From: Telmatactis stephensoni
Lineage: Eukaryota > Cnidaria > Anthozoa > Actiniaria > Isophelliidae
Length of the DNA: 64,000 nt
Assembly (NCBI GenBank): GCA_029948255.1
Contig: JALIZF010001632.1
Location: forward strand, 434,001-498,000
Direction of reading: 5' to 3'
Numbering within the stretch: position 1 is the stretch's first letter; each line of letters opens with the position of its first letter. Made by a program: the position numbers and the translations under genes. Below are positions 1 through 12,400 of this stretch, one piece after another. Below the pieces are notes generated by a model. That model was not told where the DNA came from. It made no database searches and saw nothing but the letters and a program-made list of their open reading frames with translations.

Positions 1-640
1 TATAATCAGTGAATCATTGACTACAGTCTCTCAAATTAAGGTCTGCAAGTACGAGAAACTGATACAAAGGCAGCAACATAAAATATTTAAAAGAAATTCA
101 ATAAGGCACAAAGTCAAATCGAAGACAGGATATGCAAACATCGTCAGTAAAACTATTAAGTTAAATTAAGCAATTTCATCGTCGTACAAAATTACACTTT
201 ACAACAGATCTTTTATTCGAAAGCTGAAACCAGCTGAGGATTGAATTACAGCCACAAATCAACGCATTTGTTGGCTTTCGCTGGATAAATTCAATGGAAA
301 ATCACAGCTACTATTTGTCTCACCTTGCTTTTGTTTACGAAGTCATTTTGAAGCTCTATAAACAGAGTAGATCTCCATCTGTTGGCAAAAAGGAACTTAT
401 CGACTTTTTGTTGTCGAGCAGTTGCTAGGTTGTCTGCCACGAGAACAATCACTGAATAAATTAGAATAAATTAGAATACGAGCCTGTTTGTTATGTACAG
501 CGGCAGTATATAGCTATATACTTCATGGATGGACAATGTTTGAAAAATAAAAACATTTTTTATTGCTGTTTTAGACAAAAATATTTCAAATTAACATAAA
601 ATTTGATCTTTGTAATATTTTGTTCTAAAAGTTACATATT
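1..640. other. Upstream flank, no gene seen
   Basis: AT-rich sequence upstream of LRGUK. I see no open frame with splice signals or protein resemblance, and no clear repeat. It could hold 5' untranslated sequence or the end of a neighbouring gene. Confidence 0.5.
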
Positions 641-715
641 TTATTCTTTTTTACAACAGAAGAAAGCAGAAAAATACAAAGGATATTCTACACGAAGGAG
701 CTCGCTAAACCAACT

Positions 716-728
716 GTTGCCTAGTAAC
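716..728. promoter_or_regulatory. RFX X-box upstream of LRGUK
   Basis: The sequence GTTGCC-T-AGTAAC matches the RFX X-box consensus (RYNRCC, a 0-3 nt spacer, RGYAAC) and is an imperfect palindrome. It lies 61 bp upstream of the LRGUK start codon. RFX factors control ciliary genes through promoter-proximal X-boxes in many animals, and LRGUK acts in sperm flagella and basal bodies, so position and gene identity support each other. The motif is seen in the sequence; its function is inferred. Confidence 0.7.
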
Positions 729-789
729 GAGCAAGTCCACCATTCTTGAAAACAAGATGGCAGCTTCACGAGCGTGATTTGAAGCAAAA

Positions 790-3700
790 ATGGACGGCAC
801 AAAAACAAGTGAAAATCAACTAAATCCGGCGCCAACACCTACCGATACACGGCCGGTAGACGAAGGTGCCACTTCGCCAGCTCAAAATCAAGACACGGAG
901 AGTAAAGAAGGCGATACGAAGCCGCAACAAGAAACAATCCCTGTCAGCGATGAAGAGGAAAATATGGTAGCCATAACATAGTTTATCGTACTTTTGTGAT
1001 GGTATTAAAGTTATTTAAATAAAGAATTGCAACTGTTTTTAATCAGGAATCGGTAGAGTATGAAGGAGGACTGTCAGATGACTTGATTGCTGAAGGTTTA
1101 TCGCAACTTGGAAGGTCAGCTGATGGCACAATGCAAGTCTATCTCACTTTATTTTTGCCTGTGAGTAATGTTTTTGTCCATTTATAAACACTTTTAAAAT
1201 ACTTTAAACATATCAACCTTTTAGCAAATAAACAAAGCTGTTTAATTTCAAACAATTTACAATTTCATGGATATGCTAAGAATAATTTATCAAATAGATT
1301 TGCTGATAAGTTACTATTCTTCTCAAGTCATACTTGTCAAACTCTCTGAAAAAGGGACCATGATGGTGACTGTATTTTGGCAAAAGAATGATGCAATACT
1401 AATACTAGGCTCTGGGCAGTCCAGAGCTCAGATCCATTTTTAGCAGAGCTGGCTAAATATGGACCCAGGGTCTAGACTTAAGGCTATGAGTTTCCATCAG
1501 TAGACACCCTGCAAAAACTGGCTCATTAGTACCCTGACCTGGGGCCCGTTTCTCAAAAGACCCGATAACTTTACGGACCCGTTAACTTATTCGATTTATT
1601 TAAGTTAACGGGTCCATAAAGTTATCGGGTCTTTTGAGAAACGGGCCCCTGGCCTTGAGATATGATAGATTCAATAAATGTATTTGTACCTTTTTATATT
1701 GTTAGGGCTGTGAATTGACAAGTATTGAACCATTAGCAGAGTACCATAATCTACAGAGTGTTACCTTATCACACAACTCACTAACAGGTAAGAAACTGGA
1801 GCAAGTGTAGATCAGTTGGTTAGTGCACAGCTTTCTGATGCAAGAGGTCCTGAGTTCATTTCCCTGTCAGATATCACCTCACATTTGTTTCAACTTCTTT
1901 CCATTCCGTGTAGCTTTAATTAGCTTTAAATACCCTTAAAATAGAGCACTGATGGAGAGAGGGAGTAAAGAGTGCATGGTCAGCTTCCTGGGAGTCCAGC
2001 ATTCAGCTGAACTACCCCGGGGGGAACTCCTATATATAAGAGGACGGGGATGCTCGTCGGAAATTTTAAAAACGACCCCTAAAAGGTACCAAAGTCATAT
2101 CCGGGTGGGCGTGGCAATACATGTTTTTACCCCTAAAAGGTACCAACTCGAAAACACTAAATTTGATATTTTGCATATTTTAGTCAATCAAGCGATCAAT
2201 TGTGACTATTTATATACAAACAATTTGATGGTCGTGCAACCCAATCTTTGTTTCCAGTGTTTAATCGTTGATGGAGGAAAAAATTACCCTAAAAGGTACC
2301 AGCTAGGTCTCTAGTAGTCCACTAAAGTCTGGAACACCCTAAAAGGTACCAGATCGCTGATTTTGACCCCTAAAAGGTACGACGAGCATCCCCGTCCATT
2401 TCCGATCAGAGTCCCCCCCCGGGTGAACTACCAACACTAAATATCAGTGCTTTTACTTTAACTGGTATGCAGATAGTTTCAGCTATATTTGTTGTTGTGA
2501 ATCTTACATGTATTTGTTGGCAATCTTAAAAAATCTTACAGCAATCCTTTTAGTTGTAAATTCAATGTTATGATGTATTTATTATGTTTTACACTGTCTA
2601 TTCAATTTTGTCTTCTAGACTTATCACCTCTTGGAAGCATGTCCAACTTAATTTCTCTTGATGTATCACATAACAATCTTTCAAAACTTCTGGATTTCAA
2701 GCCACCATTTGGATTAAGGGTGAACACAGTAGTTTTTGGATAATTAAAAACTTGCATTGCATTGGAATTGAAACTACATGCAGACTCTGAGCACACATGA
2801 ATCCCAAGCATTCTCTCCTTGACAACTCATGCCTTCTAACGGATATACAATATAGATGCAATTACATGGAATTTGAATTTTAAAATAAATGTAAGATGGG
2901 CATGACACCCATTCCCCTAGCTAACCTGAACTACCATAACTATGCTAGTCCATAGTATATATAGAAAAACTCTTTTCTATACATAGTCACGTGTATCTAC
3001 ATCTACGTACATGTATAAAAAGAGACTAGTGAGTGAACAAGTTTGAGCTGCATCGGAGTATAAAATACAACAAGGGATGAATGAAAACCTGTAACACCAT
3101 AAAAAAGGAGATAACATACTGATGTTTCAAGCCTTAGCCCTTTGTTGGTGTAAAAAAAATGATGAAAGGCTGAGGCTCCAAACATCAGTAAGTTATCTTT
3201 TTTATTGTGTTACAAGTTTCCATTCATCCTTTGTTGTATCTTCATGTATCTGCTGGTAACATCACTGGATATGACCAGTGGAACACCGCAACACTGTAGT
3301 TATTGCAGTAGCACTGCCACATGAAGGCCACACCCATGCTCTGTCATTAACAGTCACATGGAATGCTCTTATTCACTGCATTATTGTTAATTGTTTTTTG
3401 TTTTGTCTCTAGAAAGTGAATTATTCTCATAATGAGATCTGTGAGTTGCCTGATCTCTCAGCCCATCAGTCCCTTACAAGTCTTAATCTAGATTGTATCC
3501 TTTGTTAAACAATATATGTGCCATAGACATGCATTCCTCTGCATTAAAATGTATGAGGTTTGCTTATTCAGATGATACCAAAATTATGCCCTTCTTAAAA
3601 ACATGTTAATAAAAATATATATATAAATATTTTTAATATGTTCCATCTCAATTGATACTGTTGAAGTAGTACAATAATTGGGAAGCAAGGAAGCCGCTGA

Positions 3701-6700
3701 GGGCGAGAGTGCTGGTATGTCACCTCTGTGGGTTTGATTCCTGGATGGTCAGCATCACTTGTGGCTTGAGTTTGTTGTTTGTTCTCTTCATTGTGTCCAG
3801 GGTTTTTCTCTGGGTACTCTAGCTGGTTTTGGCTCCCTCAGTAAAAACGAACTAGTTTCTATCTAAGCTGTGCTTCCTGATCAGACATGGGTCAGATGGT
3901 GGCTGCTACACTTGTGTGTGTATCTAACTGTATAACTGTCTTTGTAATGAAAGCACCTTTGACTTGATCTTTGAGCTGTGCCCTTTGTAATTCAGCACTT
4001 GTGCTGTAAGGAAGGGTGTTGAGCTACCCCATATTTAAATTTGAATATTGTAACTTTTTTAATAAAATGTGTATTTGTGTTGTTCTTTGACCTGTGCCTT
4101 CAGATAACAACATTACAGAAATACAAGGTCTTATGGGCTGTCACAATCTTAAAATCCTCAGTTTAATGCATAATAAAATAGATAAGATAGCTAACCTGGA
4201 AAATATACCCTTACAGACACTAAACCTGGTGAGTCAATCTAACCATATACTACTGCAGGGGTGTTTAAGATGAAGTGGAGCTGTCCACTTACAAGAGTGT
4301 CCATAAGTGGAGCTTCAACCGTATACCCCTAACCAGACGGCTTTTTATGATGGGTGTGGCATAGAAATTTGAACCCCTAAAAGATGCCAATTATAGAAGA
4401 TATAATTATTTCATTTGACGTATACTTAATGGCTAAAGTCCATTTTTTTAAACCTTTTCCACCAATGAAGGTTTTGAACCATTGTTACTATTTTGGATGT
4501 TTTTATGCAGGAGTTCCTCCTCCCCCTTCCCCTTCCCCCTTCCCCCCTCCCCTGGATACAATGCTGGTATTTTAGCCATAGTTTACATAGACTGAGTGTG
4601 ACCATGGTCTACAATGATAATCTTATCTCATTTTTACAGGGTTACAACAACATCAAAAAGATTGAAAACTTGGAAACTCTACAATATCTGCAAGTAAGAC
4701 TTTCTTGAAGTTATTCACTGCAACTGGCTTTTCAGTCAAATCCCAGAATGGAGTGTTGTTTATTGAAGCCATTATCTGATCAATCTTTGACATTAAGATT
4801 CCAAATTAATTTTTTTTCAGAAAATAGACTTGGCAAAAAATTGCATTCGAAGTATAAAAGGTCTTCAAAACCACCCTCTTCTGCAAGAGGCCAATTTAGA
4901 GGAAAACCAGGTGAACACAAAAAACTGCCACTGACGAGCAATATTCCTTCTACATTAATTTTAACTGATTTTATAGAAGATAAAATGTGTGCCTGAGTTC
5001 ACTTCTAACAGCTTTGTTTCCTTTTAGATTATTGACATTGCTGAGGTTCGATATGTAAGAGAACTAAAACTTTTACGGAAGTTGAATCTTCTGAATAACC
5101 CAATACAGGTACACAATTTTGAGTTCCTACATGCATGTATATGACTTTTGGTGATTGTAGGTGCAGTGTTTTTTTCACATTTGTATCTTTACAATAAAAG
5201 TGTTGTTTGTTAGCTAATGTGTGGACAATGTATATGTGTTTTACAAAGCATGAGTAATCATAATTTACTCTGACTTTGTGTAGGGGATGCCAGACTACAG
5301 ACTATCACTATTGTTCAGGATCCAATGTCTTACAGTGCTTGACAAAGCAGTGGTAACTCCTGAAGAAAAGGTTTGTTTTGAAGTTTTAACAATGGCTTTA
5401 CCAGGCCTGGGTAGGGAGGGGGGAATTACCACACATACCCAAGTAGTCTTAGCATATTCTCTAACCAAATACCCTCCCCTCCATTTCATTTGTAGACAGC
5501 TGTAGCATCAGCCCTTGTTTTTGCTGTTGCTGTTGTTGTTGTTACTGCTAACTGTTAATGTTGGTGTCATTGCTATTTAGTCATTCTAGTCTGTGAATAC
5601 ATTCTGCTTCATATTTGCCTCATATTTGTCTCACATTTGCTTCACATCTGCCTCACATTTGCCTCAAATTCGCCTCAGATTTGCCTCACAGCTGCCTGTA
5701 TTCACAGGTGATAGTCATTTAAGCTGGCACAGATTGTTTTTGCTAGTGTTGCTTCATTTTTCTGTGTTGTAGATAATGTCTTGAATTGTTGAGCTGTAAA
5801 ATACTTTTAAAAATATACCAAAAATACTTTTAAGTATTTCACAAAAGAAAAAAAATTAGTACGGTAAGGAAAAAAAATCTTACTAAGTTTTATTGTAATA
5901 CCAGGTAGCAGCCATCAACCTGTTTAACCCTCCATCAGAGGTGATAGCAGCACGTGACCACATGTTACATGTCGTTAGATCATTACTTGAACCAAGTCAT
6001 GTCTATGATAGGTATGTACATAACAGGCTCGTAACATAGTTAACATGGTATATGGGATCAGGGATCAAGCCCCAAATTATGGCCAGGATCAGGGATCAGA
6101 GGCCAGGGCTCAGGGATCAAATGGGTGGGATCGAGGATCAGGGACATTGGGTCAGGATCAGGGATCAGCTCAGGTTTTTGCACCAAGGATCAGGGATCAA
6201 AAATTTCTAAAAACATGGGCTCAGGGATCAAAATTTCCGTAAAAACCCGGGATCAGTGAGACGAAAATATACCATGTTACGAGCCTGACATAAACCATTA
6301 GTCTAAAGTAAGGGTAGTTGAGTGCAATATTGTTTTTCAAACTAAATTAACTGGTCATACAAACAGGGTGGTAACTTTTGTGTGACGTGTGAATGCTCCA
6401 AAACTAGTCATGTGATGCATAATTGTGCCAAAATTTGGTGGCGATGTGTGAACCATATTTGTGCAGTACCGTTTCAAAAAAGTAACTCTTGTGATTGCAT
6501 TACGATTTGTTCAATGGTTTGTAATTTGTACTGTTCAAAGTTAATTTTAAGAAGCTGTCCAACATCAGATAGATATCTTGAAACATGTTTCTAATTTAGA
6601 AGCATGTTTCAAGATAATTATTATCTGATGTTGGACAACTTTTTAAAATTAACTCTGATTGCTGTTTCCCGTGTTTTTCAGTACCCTACCTAGTACTGAT

Positions 6701-8204
6701 ACTCCTTATCCAATGCTCATTCTATGTGGACCAAGTGGAGCAGGAAAAAGAATACTTGCAAAGAAATTATGTCAAGATTTTCCTGATTTCTTTGGCTTAG
6801 GGTGAGCTTGTGAAGTTATGTCATGTTTTAAACGGCTTGGACACAACGTGATTAGGTCCTCTGCAGCTTTTTTGCCACTTTGCAGGTGCTAGCTTAGCAA
6901 CGATGATGCAGACAGTGGGGAATTGTTTTAATGCGGAGGTCGCTGCTTTCAGCTCACGTCTGAAACCCTGAATTCAAAGGTCGCGCATAAGAAAAACGTG
7001 CTTGTCATCATCTTGAAGCACGCCACATTTGCCACACTCTACTAATTATATTTACAGTCATTGTAACAACTTACGCAACTTAGTTAGTGCCGTTCGAAAG
7101 GTTTGAAATTCCTGCCGTAACCGTTTTCATACGAAATCTACCTTATAATTACATACAATGTTAGAGTCATATTTAATAAACAAATGTGACGTGACGTGTA
7201 AACGGGATGTGACAGATGGCAGATATTTCACATTCGTTCATTCCGTGATAACATCCAGGATGTTTGACATTATTTTATGTTCTCTTCAGAACATCAGCAT
7301 CGTCGTCAGTCATTTTAAACAAAGTTCATTGGTGCGCGCAGGGGCTAAATCTACCTATTGTCATCAACTCAATTACCTTACCCTCCTCCCTCATCATCAT
7401 CATCATCATCATCATTGTCATCATCTTCATCTTCATCATCCGTCAGTGTTTGTTTTATTAATGTTTTTATTGACATAATCTTTGTTTTCTGTTACGTTGG
7501 CACTAGTGTTTCACACACCACTCGTCCTCCACGTAACAAAGAAGAGAATGGTGAAGACTACTTCTTTGTAACCAAAGATGAATTTGAAGCTGGAGTTATG
7601 TCGGTAATTATTGAATATGGATACAATTACATGTACATTATTTACTATATCTATTTCAATACTTTGTAGGAACCCTGTAGGAACAATAGAACCCTGCCTG
7701 ACTGCCACTCCCTGAACATGACCACCCCGATATTACGGCCTGCTCATCAGTTTGGCCTGTATGTGGCCGTATTAACGGCGGGATTCCAATGTTCAATGTT
7801 TGTAAGTTTTTCTATATTTACCTAGGGTATATTCCTACAAACATGTCGAGTTGGCAGCCATCTGTACGGCGTTACACGAGATGGAATAGAAAGAGTTGCG
7901 AGACAAGGATTAGCTGCTGTTTTCCACATGGAGTTTGAGGTACTTAAGATTCTCTTTTTAATCCTTCCAGCTATTTGTCACATGTTAACTTCAAGGTCAA
8001 AAGAAAAAGTAGCGCGTAAAACATGAGTGCAATAAAACTAGTGCTGGAGTGATCCGATTAATTTTAACTCGTTAACTTCCCGATAAAGTTTCCGTGTGTT
8101 TCCCTAGCCTGCGCTGCCGGGTCTCAAGGGAAAGGGAGGGGAGCCCCCTCCCCTTCCCTCTCCTTCCTCCTCCCCTCCCCTTTCCCTTCCTTCCTCTGGC
8201 TAAA

Positions 8205-8235
<31 letters not shown>

Positions 8236-9362
8236 AATTGAGGAAATTACACGCTGCTTTGCTTTGGAAGTATTAGAAATTAGACGCTCGTGGCGGAGCA
8301 TGCGCTGTAGAGACCATGGTATGGTTGCACTACTTTTATGCCCTGGCTCTAAGAATGACATTAAGGGATATGATACTTTGTTTTTAGAAGTATCAGAAAC
8401 AAGACGCTCGTTGGAACGGTCACTCAGCGGGTTGTCGATCCTGCTTGGCTGAGCATGCGCTGTAGAGACCTATTTACATTTTGGCAATAGGTGTAACGGA
8501 GTTCTTGTGTCTTGTTTATACCTTCAGGGAATGCTGAGTTTTAAGAATACGTACTTTGAACCACGATACATTATGATTGTTCCTGTCAATCGTAAGGTAA
8601 GCTTTAACAAAGGCCATGCCTTACCTTGTCTCAAGGCTTCGATTAACTTAGACAAAAACGTTACCAATCAAATATAGCAACTACATTCCATTTTTCCGTG
8701 CGTCTGTGCTCTAATAGATGCGCAAATGACGTCAAAATGTATAGAAAACAAAAGAATACGTCTCGAGACGAGTTCGAGTGGCGTGACCGTTTTTCTCGCC
8801 ACATTTTTACGTCTTCTGTGCATCTGTTAGAGTATAGACCCACGAAAAAATGGAATCTATTTGTTTTATATAACATTTATCGGAACATTTCAACCAATCA
8901 GAGCGCGCGTAAGATTCATTGACGTCATCTATGCGTGTGTACTGTAATCACAAATTGTTCTCGACCAATCAGAGTGCGCAGCATATACCGCTTATTGTAT
9001 AATGTTAGATAGCACTGTATACGAGTACCAACTTGTAAGACCTTGATTAAAACCTGGTTTTCGCTATCGAGCAATCACACTAGCAGCATACATAGACAGT
9101 GCCACATTTATTGCAAAGATACGCAGAAAGACGCTGTACGTTAGAGCAGATTTCGTATGAGTGTGAAACGGACCGCGCCGTGCCGTAACCGTGTCAGTGC
9201 CGTGATCTCTATAAAAACATTCGAAATTTCTGCCGTAACCGTGCCGTGACCGTGCGGTGCCGTTTTCACAGTCAAACAAAATCTATTCTAGTAAGCGGTA
9301 CGTTACCGAGTCGGCTTGACGTATGCTGCTTGTGTATGCTGCTTTGGTATGCCGGGAACTTG

Positions 9363-9424
<62 letters not shown>

Positions 9425-12400
9425 AACAAGACAAAGCCAAGTATCAACACTGTAATTTGTATTTATTTGTAGTTGCACGAGGAGAGAATGCTTGATCGAG
9501 GATACTATACCGACTCTCAAATAGAGCATTCACTAGATCGTGTAGAGGAATATTTAGCTAAGAACAGGGATTGTCCTGGCTTCTTTGACATGGCCATTAA
9601 TTCTGGTGAGTATGATAGAATACTTTGTACATGTAGTACAGTAAAACTCCACATAAAAGAACCTGTGATTTTCTGTGACAGGCTGAAACGGTTTTCCATA
9701 AAATGTATGTGTGGTTCTTATATATTGAGTGCTTAATTGCTCAATTTTCAGCCTGGAGGTTCTAAATCCTCAGTTTCATTTATGCGGGTTTTTACTGTAT
9801 TATCTTTAATTCAACATTTATTTATTTACAATCGTTTTTTCATTCACTTACATCATAACGGCATCATTTCGAAGATGTGAAACGGACAGCGCCGTGCTGT
9901 GACCGTGTCAGTGATTTTTATTTTAAAAAATCGAAAACCCTGTGCCGTGTCATGGTCGTGCTGTTTTCACAGTCGTCCAAAAACTGCTCTAGACGCGAGA
10001 AGGACGCGGGACGTGACGGGATGACGAGCAGTTTTCGTATATTACTTTTACGGCTGCGATAGGAATTTCGACTGTTTTTGCACGGTCCGTTTGACACTCA
10101 TACCAAAAACTGCTGTATATAGTTTATTTAACAAATAGACTCCATTTTTCCGTGCGTCTGTACTTTGATAGATGCACAGATGACGTCAAAATGTGAGAAA
10201 AAAGTACGCCACCAGACGAAGTTGAGACTATCGAAGGCGTGACTGTTGTTCTCACCACATTTTGACGTTTTCTGTGCATCTATTAGAGTACAGACCCACG
10301 GAAAAATGGAATCTATTTGTTTTATATAATATTCATTGACGCATTTCAACCAATCAGAGCGCGCGTAAGATTCATTGACATCATCTATGATGTGTACTGT
10401 AATCACACGGTCCTCGACCAATCAGAGCGCGCGTAATATACTAACATCGGTGATTTCAACAGTCATTTTACGCATAATTAGTGAGTGCGCGCCACGTTTT
10501 TGCTAGCAAATCAAGTTATTATTATTAACCTTTATTAGTATTTGTACCATTAAAACTTTTTTCTTTTTCCAGATGATCTGAGTGAGGCCTACAAACGTCT
10601 CAAACGTTTAATCATTGAATACCTTGGAATGACTCCTCCTTCCAGTATGGAAACACATGAGTACAGCACTACTGAAACATCGGCTGACACTGAGGATGAG
10701 TCCTATCAAGTTGGTGTTAAATCAGGCACTAGTAACACTAGTATGACTATACCAATAGCTGTAAGGTCCTGGTCTAGACCGTCTGCGTCATCCAATGCAA
10801 AAAAGGTCTCCAGTACGACAGACAGGACTACCGTGGTACGCAATATGCATAGCCTGACTTGATAGCTTTAAATCTTTGGGAGGAAAGAAGGTAGTCTCCT
10901 TCGCAGCCGTTTTTAGTGTCGTCACGCCAGGCGAATCCTCCCGTTTTTAGTGTCGTCACGCCAGGCGAATTCTCTGATTCGCCTGGCGTGAGGAGACTAA
11001 AAACGGCTGCGAAGGAGACTAGAAAGAAGGGAAAGGGGAGAGGATTGGTTTTCAGAAGAGGTCAAGATCTTAAACCAATCTCTTCATCTGTTTCCGTCTT
11101 GCTTTTTTATTTTCTCTTTTCTTTCTTTCTTCCTTCCTTCCTTCCTTCCTCCCTCCCTCCCTCCCTCCCTCCCTCCCTCCCTCCCTCCCTCCCTCCCTCC
11201 CTCCCTCCCTCCCTCCCTCCCTCCCTTTTTACGCCGTTTCATGCCCAGCGCATTTTATTTCTGCCGTTACAATACATCCTACTTCACTACTACCTTACAC
11301 CACTCTTCTCTGTTTTATGATCTATTACTAATCACACTTCGCGGTCTATACGAAATTCTAGTCAATGTTTTCTCACTTGCTTCGTTCTATTTGTGTTAGG
11401 AGGAGATGTCGTTCGTTCGTCGTCAACATCTTGCCAAAGCGGCTGTGGCTGGTGTCCATGTTTTAAGTCATGAGGACCTCAACATACCAAGGTAAAACAA
11501 AATCGTTGCTTTGAGCGACAGAAACGAAAACAACCAAAATGACATACGCAGACTCAATGTTGCATTTCTCACGTGTGAAAAAAGACAACGAGGAATGCAT
11601 TAGTGAGTCTGTGTATGTTGCCTCCGCTTCTGCAGAATATAAGAAAAATATAGAAAATGTATATACCACTTATTAGATATTTTCTTGTGTATTACGGGCT
11701 GATATTTTACGAGTCGCGTATGTATTTTGCCGAGCCTTAAAGCAAGGGGAAATACGAGCGATGAGTAGAAGGTCAGCCCCGTAATACACAAGAAAATATC
11801 CAATAAAGGATTTATTATATAACTGCTTCTTAGTTTCTCCTATTTTCCAATTGTTGATATAAAAATATGGCAAACCAGTTTTCAATTACGTAATATGGCC
11901 TCATATTTACTTAGTTCTCTCGTCCTTATTTGGTCAAATTATCTCATAGTTATATAGTAATGAGGATTTATTTAAAGGGGGTCTTGGGAAATAAAGGTAA
12001 TAGTGCTAAAAATTTACCACATGCAACTACATGCGCTGGGAAATAAAATGGTGACTGTAAGGGTGAGATCCAGCGAACATGAAGTGCATAATAGTTAATC
12101 TCCAACTGACATCGATAATCATACACTTTTATATTCGTGCCATCGAACTTGATAGTTACTTCCTATCACGACCATCAGCTTATATTATGTTTTTGAACAT
12201 TTTCAAAGTTCAAGTTCATGATTATAGTTAACCAAGTGCGTGCGTCTCGACAACTGCCATGAACTATCGCCCACCATTTGATGCAAGAAGCACAACCAAT
12301 AACAAGCTGCTTGTTTGCTTGTTTTCAGATATGTAAATTCAGCAGGTTTCCGTGACAACAACACCAAACAAGACCAAAAACGTGCTTTATCCTACCCACT

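Noticed and set aside
1952..2314. 120-residue plus-strand frame
   Set aside because: It lies mostly inside the 408-bp element and repeats a PKRYQ-type translation of the AAAAGGTACC motif.
9246..9529. Poly-Asn and poly-Leu frames
   Set aside because: Translation of the (CAA)n tract in an LRGUK intron.
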